7,034 nucleotides of DNA, taken from NCBI GenBank assembly GCA_021784975.1, contig JAJYGU010000347.1, positions 1 to 7,034 on the forward strand, written 5' to 3'. The stretch is from Planctomycetota bacterium (GTDB taxonomy: Bacteria; Planctomycetota; Planctomycetia; Pirellulales; Thermoguttaceae). Positions 1-5,444 of the stretch are shown in pieces (position 1 is the stretch's first letter; the number at the start of each line of letters is the position of its first letter). Both the position numbers and the translations under genes were made by a program. The notes below the pieces were generated by a model. The model did not search any database. It worked only from the letters and a program-made list of their open reading frames with translations, and was not told the DNA's origin.

Positions 1-1
1 G

Positions 2-1561
2 GACCAGGATTTCGGCCACGGGGTGTTCATGCATTTTCTGCTGGAAGGCCTGGAAGGCAAGGCCGACGCCGAGGGCAAAGGCCGCGTATCGCTCGTCGAT
101 CTCTACGGGTACGCCAATCGTGAAACCAAAGCCTACGTAATGCGCAAGTTCAACGGCACCCAGACGCCGGCGCTGAAAGGCGATCTCAACGATGATTTTG
201 ACCTTGCTCCCTCCGGTCCAGATCCAAAGGAATACATCCAGAAAGCGCTCGCGCTTGCAATCACCTTGAATAGAGCTGACTACCGCGAAGGCGGTTCGCA
301 AGCTCAGCAACTCTCTAAGCTCGCGCACCTCCAGAGTCTTGCTGGCGACCGCGCCGGCATGTTGGCTACGATTGATAGAGCTAAAGCGGTGGCCGACCCG
401 TCGGTCAAGAGGGACTCGTATTACATTGCAGACGCTCAAGCGAAGGGTGGCGATGTCGACGGCGCTTTGGAAACGGTGCGAAATCACTTTCGAAAGGACA
501 ACAGCGAAAGGGCTCTGCTGTACGAGATTGCGAAGGTCCAAGCGCGCTTAGGGCGGTTCTCGGACGCAATGAGTACGGGCGCAGAAGCCGAGAAGTTGGG
601 ATACGGGGCATCTATCCGTCTGGAGATCGCTAAACAGCAGTTTCTGCGCGGTGAGAAGGACGACGCCAAGCGAACGCTGAGTGAATTTTGTGAATCTTAC
701 AGGAGGGCAATTCTTAAGCAGGGCTTGCATGATTGGGCAGCAGACTTGTTGTTCCTGGGCCAATGGGCCAACCTGGCTATCGAAGGCGGCGACAGCGCAA
801 CGGCACGGGACACGTTGAAACAACTAGCGCCCACGATATTGAATCGACACCACACAGACAAGTACGAGAGGGATGGAAGCATCTGGGGCCTTGGTCGTAT
901 GTATCAAGAGGTTGGCGAAAATGCGGAAGCCGAGAAGATGCTCTCGCTGCTTGTAGCCAATTTTGACGACACATTAGCATCTGTGCGCGGCGACGAGACG
1001 AAAGCGTGGTTCCTGTTTCGTGACCTCGCAATCCTCCAAGCCAGACTTGGTCATACCGATGCTGCACATGGGACACTCGATCGATGGCGACAATTACTGC
1101 CGTCCGGCGAATCGTCACGATATGACGATCGCATGCGCGATCTTGTGCGCGTTCAGTCCCGGATCGGCGATTTTGCCGGTTCGCTGAAGACGCTCTCTGA
1201 GTGGCTGGCTCACGTACGCGAAGAGAATCGATCTCGCGGCTTTCGCCTGTCCAACGCAGATATTTGGATCCTCGCGGAAATGTCTCGCGACTACGCCCTC
1301 TGCGGCAGGACCATTGACGCTGAGCGCACACTTGCCGAGGCACTCGAACTGGCAGAGAAAGATAGATCGTGGGGTTCGGTGGTGCTGCCCATGGAGTTTA
1401 CGCGCCTGGCGCGAAAGGGCGTCCATAAAGAACTGCTCGAAATCGCGGAACGCCGGCTTTCGCCCGCAGACCGAGTAGATGTGTACATGTCGATCGCCGA
1501 GGGCTTTCTCTGGCGCCGCGGCATAAAGGTCGGCGACCAAGATCCGGACGAACCATTTTAA
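2..1561 (+). CDS. Caspase-fold (peptidase C14) protein with C-terminal TPR-like helical array, 5' end missing
   Basis: The reading frame is open from base 2, so the gene begins before the window; the GTG at 23 is an internal Val, because DQDFGHG reads in frame just before it. The first ~70 residues match the end of a caspase-like domain: HGVFMHFLLEGLEGKAD, then GRVSLVDLYGYAN, then QTPALKGDL. This aligns with the end of the caspase domain at 5445-6650 (GLFSYWLIRGLHGEAD, KIDVDELYRYVSEK, QTPVRS). The catalytic His and Cys would lie upstream and cannot be judged. The remaining ~440 residues are helix pairs of TPR type, for example AKVQARLGRFSDAMSTGAEA, AKQQFLRGEKDDAKRTL, LGRMYQEVGENAEAEKML, LAILQARLGHTDAAHGTL and VRVQSRIGDFAGSLKTL. 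I count about nine units. Such arrays usually bind protein partners, so this is probably a protease fused to a scaffold. Substrate and location are unknown. The stop is TAA at 1559-1561. Confidence 0.85.
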   Translation, partial: DQDFGHGVFMHFLLEGLEGKADAEGKGRVSLVDLYGYANRETKAYVMRKFNGTQTPALKGDLNDDFDLAPSGPDPKEYIQKALALAITLNRADYREGGSQAQQLSKLAHLQSLAGDRAGMLATIDRAKAVADPSVKRDSYYIADAQAKGGDVDGALETVRNHFRKDNSERALLYEIAKVQARLGRFSDAMSTGAEAEKLGYGASIRLEIAKQQFLRGEKDDAKRTLSEFCESYRRAILKQGLHDWAADLLFLGQWANLAIEGGDSATARDTLKQLAPTILNRHHTDKYERDGSIWGLGRMYQEVGENAEAEKMLSLLVANFDDTLASVRGDETKAWFLFRDLAILQARLGHTDAAHGTLDRWRQLLPSGESSRYDDRMRDLVRVQSRIGDFAGSLKTLSEWLAHVREENRSRGFRLSNADIWILAEMSRDYALCGRTIDAERTLAEALELAEKDRSWGSVVLPMEFTRLARKGVHKELLEIAERRLSPADRVDVYMSIAEGFLWRRGIKVGDQDPDEPF

Positions 1562-1738
1562 CACACCAACATCGCTCCAGAGCAGCGCGAACACTGTGCG
1601 AGCGCCCTTCACCATCATGACGGCGACCAGAACAACCGAGGAAAAGGAGACTTTGGCAGAGTGATTGGGTTGGCGAGCCTGAAAAGCTCAAATGCGAAAC
1701 CCCGGGACAACGCCCCCCTCGTTATGCACAACTGGACT
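1562..1738. other. Intergenic spacer, nothing recognised
   Basis: I see no gene, clear promoter or terminator here. The ATG at 1617 opens only 15 codons before TGA and has no ribosome binding site. No hairpin followed by a T-run follows the stop of the upstream caspase-TPR gene. The structured region begins at about 1739. Confidence 0.5.
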
Positions 1739-1916
1739 GGCGGATAGGTGAGGGTCGTTCACGACCCTTTCCGCCGCAACGCGGTTCAGGCCCGGCGTTG
1801 ACGCCGGGTTCATCGGTGGCGAGGAGATCGGCTGTCAGGCCCGGTTCACGGGCCTCCTGCCAAACGCTGTGAACAGGACGCTCGTGAACGAGCGTCACAA
1901 CCACCAAGGAGAATAC
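1739..1916 (+). ncRNA. Candidate structured RNA: consecutive hairpins with GTTCA/TGAAC loops
   Basis: Directly visible pairings are as follows. P1 is a compound stem: the outer arms are GGCGGA (1739-1744) and TCCGCC (1770-1775), enclosing AGGGTCGT/ACGACCCT (1751-1758, 1761-1768). A small CCGC-AAC-GCGG hairpin competes for the outer arm. P2 is CCCGGCGT-TG-ACGCCGGG (1791-1808). P3 is AGGCCCG-GTTCA-CGGGCCT (1837-1855), possibly extended by GGC (1830-1832) and GCC (1859-1861). P4 is GACGCTCG-TGAA-CGAGCGTC (1877-1896). GTTCA occurs four times (1757, 1784, 1808, 1844) and its complement TGAAC twice (1870, 1885). No stem is followed by a T-tract, so these are not simple terminators. The strand is inferred from the AAGGAG plus ATG at the 3' end and the orientation of neighbouring genes. 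The layout (about 175 bases of hairpins ending at a ribosome binding site and start codon) resembles HEARO/omega RNA next to IscB genes, but no IscB follows and I cannot confirm the family. A decayed mobile element or a leader of the next gene are alternatives. Confidence 0.55.
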
Positions 1917-1949
1917 ATGTGGACGGTCGCTCCCGCGGACCCGTGTTGA
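1906..1949 (+). other. Strong ribosome binding site and ATG opening an aborted 10-codon frame
   Basis: AAGGAG (1906-1911) sits five bases before ATG (1917-1919), an excellent initiation site. The frame it opens is MWTVAPADPC followed by TGA at 1947-1949. The quality of the site contrasts with the absence of a gene. It may be the start of a leader peptide, or the scar of a gene lost from behind the hairpin array. Confidence 0.4.
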
Positions 1950-2030
1950 AGCACGGGCCTAACACCGCCTGCGGCGGAAACGCCCCTAAAACGGACGTCG
2001 CCCTGCCGGCCTACCAGCATTTGCTGGGCC
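1940..2030 (+). repeat. Further short hairpins upstream of the CHAP gene
   Basis: Three more stems follow the hairpin array. They are CCCGTG-TTGAAG-CACGGG (1940-1957), CCGCC-TGC-GGCGG (1965-1977) and CCAGC-ATTT-GCTGG (2014-2027), the last extendable by GGC (2008-2010) with GCC (2028-2030). They may continue the same RNA or belong to the 5' untranslated leader of the gene starting at 2093. The stems are short and individually weak; their close spacing is the evidence. Confidence 0.4.
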
Positions 2031-2081
2031 AAGAGATGTGTGGAACAACGACCATGCTACAGTCTCGGAAAAAGAACGAAT

Positions 2082-2086
2082 GGAGG
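2082..2086 (+). promoter_or_regulatory. Ribosome binding site fixing the GTG start at 2093
   Basis: GGAGG lies six bases before GTG 2093. No comparable site precedes the in-frame ATG at 2054 or GTG at 1919. The protein starting at 2093 begins directly with a signal peptide, which supports this choice. Confidence 0.75.
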
Positions 2087-2092
2087 TGTATT

Positions 2093-3790
2093 GTGTTGCT
2101 TCGCCGTATTTGTGTCTGGCCCTTATTTGCCGCAGTGTGCGGCGTGAGCGCTGAGCGAAGTCTTGCCGCCGAGCCGACCGCGGCCCGGAAGATTTTGGAT
2201 GATTTCTATCAGCAGCATCCGCCCCAGCCGAGCGAGCCGATCTTGCGGCAGCAGGAGAAGGCCGTCCAGGACTGGGCAAGGAGCCAGTCAAGCAAGCTGG
2301 CTTCGCAGGTGGGCGGCTCGATTGGAGAACTTCTGCGGACGGCCGAGGAGCCCGCAAAATCGCCACCGCCCGCCGGCGTTTCACGGCCAAAGGGGACAGT
2401 CCCATTTTCACCGCCGACCAACGCGACCCGCAAGCGGGTGCCCCCGTCGGTGCCCGCCGCGAAAATTGCGACAGTCCCCGTGAACGGTTACCTCACGCCG
2501 CAGCAAGTGGAATCACTCAGCAAGAGCGTTGCCGATGCTACCCGCAAGCTGCTAGAGAGTGCCGCGGACCAAAGGGGGACAGTCCCATTTTTGCCGCCTC
2601 CTGCGGCAAAACTCGGGACAGTCCCCAACGAGTCGAGTCGCGTGGCCAACAGCGGTAACCCCGATGTCGCGCCGCCGGCCAAGAGCTCGCAACCGTTGCG
2701 GGGCACGCCCGACACGTTGGGGCCCTTGAAGTTTCTCGTGCCCGACGGATGGATTGTGCAGCGGCGCGATCCGACTTCGTTGCTCTTGCAGCCGCGCGAG
2801 CCAAAACCCGGCTATACCTATATCGCCATCGCCCGCCACCCGGGCGGCGCCATGCACCCGTACACGCCGGAAGGTATTAGCCAATATGTGATTGACGGGA
2901 TTACCGAAGGCGGGGTGCGGGACACTCCGCACACCTCACAGACAATCGCCGTGGGCGTGGAAAAGCGTTCGGCCGTCTGGCTCGGGTCTTCCGTGGGCGG
3001 GCAGACCATGCAGCATGTCTTTGTGGCCTGCTCCGGCGGCGTCTACATGATCTCTACGAATTACGATCCAAACGACCACAACACGCCGCGCGACTACGAA
3101 CACCTCCTGCAATCGCTCAGGTTTGGAGATTCGACGGCGAAATTACCCGAGGCTGGTCCGCGTGAGCCGACCGCGGCGCCAAGCAGTGCCGGCAGTGGAT
3201 CGGCAACCTCCCCCACCGCTAACGGTGTCGTCCGTCGCCCGAGCAAGGAGGAGATCGAGGCGGTGGCCCAGAAAGTGAGCGAGCAGTTCCCGGCGTTTCT
3301 CCGCAACAGGTCGCAAGCAGAGTCTAATTCGGGGCCCGGCCTCGCTTTGCGGGAAGACATGCAGGCCCTGGAAAACGCGGCACGACGGGGACAGTACGTC
3401 ATGCAGCAGTGCACCTGGGGCGTGGGAGAAATCATCGAACGCGAGCATTTGCCCTATCCCAGCTTGCCTTCCGTGCGGGCCGCCCGGCTTTGGTTCAACG
3501 GCAAGTTTCCCCAGGGCCAGACGCCCCAAAAAGGCGCCATCATGGTACTCAATGCCTGGAAGGGAAACCCGGAAGGACATGTGGGAGTCGTGCAGAGTGT
3601 CCACACCGAAGGGGGCAACGTAGTCTCGTTCACCGTTGAACATTGGAACTGGGACGAGAAGGGTGGACACTTCACGACGGCGTTTGAGTTCTCGGGGCAC
3701 AACTACGGTTCTTCGGAGGACCAGGCGATCCATGTCGTCGGCGGGACGCGCGACCTGCCTTTGCGGGGCTTTATCTATCCGCCACAGTAG
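2093..3790 (+). CDS. Exported CHAP-domain amidase/peptidase with PsbP-like middle domain
   Basis: Starting at GTG 2093 the product has 565 residues. Residues 1-25 form a signal peptide (basic LLRR, hydrophobic core, cleavage near VSA or SLA). Residues ~26-200 are Pro/Ala/Ser-rich and include four translated REP motifs: GTVPF (101 and 162), ATVPV (126) and GTVPN (175). Residues ~207-347 (from FLVPDGW to LLQSLRFGD) resemble the PsbP/DUF1795 fold in pattern; this call is tentative. After a second Ser/Ala linker, residues ~384-565 form a CHAP domain: QCTWG gives the nucleophile Cys440, GHVGVVQSV gives His496, and EHWNW (Glu516, Asn519) fits the third catalytic region. CHAP domains cleave amide bonds in peptidoglycan or other gamma-glutamyl/amidated substrates, so an envelope hydrolase is the best guess. 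It is exported and followed 87 bases later by a secreted caspase-fold gene, probably in the same transcript. An upstream start at 1919 or 2054 is possible but would bury the signal peptide. Confidence 0.85.
   Translation: MLLRRICVWPLFAAVCGVSAERSLAAEPTAARKILDDFYQQHPPQPSEPILRQQEKAVQDWARSQSSKLASQVGGSIGELLRTAEEPAKSPPPAGVSRPKGTVPFSPPTNATRKRVPPSVPAAKIATVPVNGYLTPQQVESLSKSVADATRKLLESAADQRGTVPFLPPPAAKLGTVPNESSRVANSGNPDVAPPAKSSQPLRGTPDTLGPLKFLVPDGWIVQRRDPTSLLLQPREPKPGYTYIAIARHPGGAMHPYTPEGISQYVIDGITEGGVRDTPHTSQTIAVGVEKRSAVWLGSSVGGQTMQHVFVACSGGVYMISTNYDPNDHNTPRDYEHLLQSLRFGDSTAKLPEAGPREPTAAPSSAGSGSATSPTANGVVRRPSKEEIEAVAQKVSEQFPAFLRNRSQAESNSGPGLALREDMQALENAARRGQYVMQQCTWGVGEIIEREHLPYPSLPSVRAARLWFNGKFPQGQTPQKGAIMVLNAWKGNPEGHVGVVQSVHTEGGNVVSFTVEHWNWDEKGGHFTTAFEFSGHNYGSSEDQAIHVVGGTRDLPLRGFIYPPQ
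2392..2479. repeat. REP-like imperfect palindrome 1, inside coding sequence
   Basis: The left arm GGGGACAGTCCCATTTTC (2392-2409) is repeated inverted as GAAAATTGCGACAGTCCCC (2461-2479). An inner hairpin ACCCGC-AA-GCGGGT lies at 2426-2439. It is read in frame, giving KGTVPF on the left and ATVPV on the right. It resembles the REP sequences mobilised by REP-associated tyrosine transposases (RAYTs), which I recall as common in planctomycetes; no such transposase is in this window. Confidence 0.7.
2575..2626. repeat. REP-like palindrome 2, inside coding sequence
   Basis: GGGGACAGTCCC (2575-2586) and GGGACAGTCCCC (2615-2626) flank a perfect 9-bp stem TTTTGCCGC-CTCCT-GCGGCAAAA (2589-2611). It is read in frame as GTVPF...GTVPN, in the same frame as palindrome 1. 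The better-preserved inner stem suggests this copy is younger than palindrome 1. Confidence 0.75.
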
Positions 3791-3877
3791 GACACTGGCA
3801 AAGGTGCGCGCGCAGCGTGCCACTGGCATGTGGTGTGGTAGAGCAACGAGGTTATGGCAAGGGTCAGGAGATGCAAA
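3791..3877. other. Short intergenic gap with direct repeat CACTGGCA
   Basis: The 87-base gap between the CHAP and caspase-2xPDZ genes holds CACTGGCA twice (3793-3800 and 3821-3828) and the small palindrome TGCCACTGGCA (3818-3828). No terminator or clear promoter is visible, which fits read-through transcription. The repeat could be a relic of a dispersed repeat, but this is weak. Confidence 0.35.
3866..3870 (+). promoter_or_regulatory. Ribosome binding site fixing the ATG start at 3878
   Basis: AGGAG lies seven bases before ATG 3878. The alternative in-frame ATG at 3854 has only a GAGG three bases upstream, which is too close, and would add eight residues ahead of the signal peptide. Confidence 0.7.
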
Positions 3878-5395
3878 ATGAGGTACGCGAAATCGCTCCC
3901 GATTGTCGCTGTGCTGTTGATTTGGCTTGCTGCATTTGCGTGCCCGGCCGCCTCGGGGCAAGAGACCGCAGCACGAATCCACCTGCTGGTGGTGGCCGAC
4001 ACCAACGATCCGAGCATTGGGGAGTCGGTCAAAGCGGACTTGAAGGCCGTGCCGGAGGTCTTCCGCGGCAACGTGCCGGACTGGCAATTGCACGTCGAGA
4101 CCATAAGCGGATTGTGGGTGCGGCCCGAGCGGATCGTGGCAACGATCCAGCGGATGAACATTCAGCCCGCTCGCGACACCATCGTGTTCTATTACTCCGG
4201 TCACGGTGGGTACGACCAACAGGCCCGGGAGCACGTCCTGTATCCTCACCGCCGGCCGCTTGCCATGAGGGCCGTCAAGGCGGCCCTAGAGCAGGCGCGG
4301 CCCCGCTTGGCCGTCGCCCTCACCGATACGTGCAGCACTTTCGTTTCCGGTCCGATGGCGGCTCCCATCTACCCTCCCCCGACACGGATTTCCGCGTCGT
4401 TTAAGTCGCTGTTCCTCGATCCCACCGGCTTCGTCTTCGTCAGCAGCACCAAGCCAGGCCAGGAGGCCAGGGGCGGGCCGGGCGGCGGATTCTTTACCTT
4501 CACGTTTCTCGAATATGTCCACACGAATCACGATCGTGCCTTGAGTTGGTCGAACGTCGTGGCCAACGTCAACGATGCAATTGAAACGCGGTACGCCGGG
4601 ATGACGCGTCAAACGGCCTACCTGGCCGCCGCCGGTTCGAGAGGCAACCCTGCTGGATCGCTCGCCAATACGTTGGATAACAATTCGCTGGTTGCTCCCC
4701 TGGCCACGCCGTCCGACAGTCCGTCTGCACCGCCAACTGACACTCCGGCCAGCCCGTCGGGCGAGCCTGCCGCTCCTCCGGCGGCCCAGTCGCGATCGAT
4801 CCGTTTTGGCGTGACCGCCGAACAGACCCCGCGCAGCGCATCCTTGGGCGGAGTGGAAGTAGCCTTGGTTATACCCACGTACCCCGGCACCCAGCTACGC
4901 GGCCGCGACGGCAAAGAGTACTACCTGGTGGCCGGTCGCGACGTCATCACGCACGTCAACGGGCAGCATGTTACCACCTACGCAGAGTTCTCCCAGGCGA
5001 TCGACCATTCGCCGGACAACATGATGATTCGGGTATGCGATATGCAAACGCGGACGACGAACGATTATACGGTCGATTTGTCGGTTTCGCGGCGGCGAGG
5101 CAAACTCCGTTTCGGGGTGACCGCCGAGCAAACCGCCCGCGGGGCGCGCGCCGGCGGCCTGGAAGTGACCCTGGTCATACCGACCTATCCCGGCACGCAA
5201 CTTCGCGGCAGCGACGGCAAACAATACTTCCTGGTGGCCGGCCGCGATGTGATCACGCACATCAACGGGCAATCGGTCACCACGTATGGCGAATTCTCCA
5301 CGGCGGTCAACGCCTCGCCCGCAAATATGACAATTCGTGTTTATGACATGCAGACGGGAACGACTGCCGATTACGAGGTCACGCTGCGAGAATAA
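3878..5395 (+). CDS. Secreted caspase-fold protease with two tandem PDZ-like domains
   Basis: From ATG 3878 the product has 505 residues. Residues 1-27 are a signal peptide (MRYAKS, then a hydrophobic core, cleavage near PAASG). Residues ~33-262 are a caspase-like domain: the core strand RIHLLVVADT, the catalytic His109 in YYSGHGG, and the likely nucleophile Cys152 in LTDTCST, with Asp150 in the usual place two residues before it. The common C-H-S-G is replaced by C-S-T-F, so activity is likely but its specificity may differ. A Pro/Ser/Thr linker (~267-307) leads to two PDZ-like repeats, 308-~402 and 410-505, each with PTYPGTQLRG, AGRDVITH and NGQ. About 70 of 95 aligned positions are identical by eye. 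PDZ domains bind peptide ends, so they may bring substrates to the protease. The gene lies 49 bases before a second caspase-PDZ gene, probably co-transcribed. The substrate is unknown. Confidence 0.88.
   Translation: MRYAKSLPIVAVLLIWLAAFACPAASGQETAARIHLLVVADTNDPSIGESVKADLKAVPEVFRGNVPDWQLHVETISGLWVRPERIVATIQRMNIQPARDTIVFYYSGHGGYDQQAREHVLYPHRRPLAMRAVKAALEQARPRLAVALTDTCSTFVSGPMAAPIYPPPTRISASFKSLFLDPTGFVFVSSTKPGQEARGGPGGGFFTFTFLEYVHTNHDRALSWSNVVANVNDAIETRYAGMTRQTAYLAAAGSRGNPAGSLANTLDNNSLVAPLATPSDSPSAPPTDTPASPSGEPAAPPAAQSRSIRFGVTAEQTPRSASLGGVEVALVIPTYPGTQLRGRDGKEYYLVAGRDVITHVNGQHVTTYAEFSQAIDHSPDNMMIRVCDMQTRTTNDYTVDLSVSRRRGKLRFGVTAEQTARGARAGGLEVTLVIPTYPGTQLRGSDGKQYFLVAGRDVITHINGQSVTTYGEFSTAVNASPANMTIRVYDMQTGTTADYEVTLRE
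4799..5395 (+). repeat. Tandem duplication of a ~306-bp PDZ-coding unit
   Basis: Unit 1 starts at 4799 and unit 2 at 5105, a spacing of 306 bases or 102 codons, so the frame is kept. Both encode RFGVTAEQT, LVIPTYPGTQLRG, LVAGRDVITH and DMQT. The nucleotide sequences remain clearly alignable, with many third-position changes, so the duplication is not brand new but has not diverged far. Confidence 0.85.
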
Positions 5396-5431
5396 AGATT
5401 GCCAGCAACCGTGCTCACTGTACGGCGTTGA

Positions 5432-5437
5432 GAAAGG
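5432..5437 (+). promoter_or_regulatory. Ribosome binding site for the ATG at 5445
   Basis: GAAAGG lies seven bases before ATG 5445. The longer in-frame opening from 5337 would overlap the end of the previous gene and place 36 residues before the signal peptide, so 5445 is preferred. Confidence 0.65.
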
Positions 5438-5444
5438 TCCCACC

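Noticed and set aside
1751..1896. Hairpin array as a CRISPR array or rho-independent terminator
   Set aside because: The stems differ in sequence with no regular repeat-spacer spacing, and none is followed by a run of T.
1739..1916. Hairpins with GTTCA loops as tRNA T-arms or a tRNA gene
   Set aside because: The loops are 2-5 bases rather than seven, and there is no acceptor stem, anticodon arm or CCA end.
1919..2092. Upstream extension of the CHAP gene from GTG 1919 or ATG 2054
   Set aside because: The extension is hairpin-rich and would put 13 to 58 residues in front of the signal peptide. GTG 2093 has a strong GGAGG at proper spacing.
3386..3397. GGGGACAGT inside the CHAP domain as a further REP copy
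   Set aside because: It breaks off before the CCC, has no inverted partner and lies in conserved CHAP-domain coding sequence just before the catalytic Cys, so chance is the simpler explanation.
3143..4249. A 368-codon open frame on the - strand
   Set aside because: It runs antisense across the CHAP and caspase genes, both of which have clear domains and catalytic motifs. Long antisense frames are expected in GC-rich genes, and its translation shows no recognisable domain.
5337..5444. Longer start for the caspase-PDZ gene overlapping the previous gene
   Set aside because: It would add 36 residues ahead of an obvious signal peptide; ATG 5445 has a suitably placed GAAAGG.
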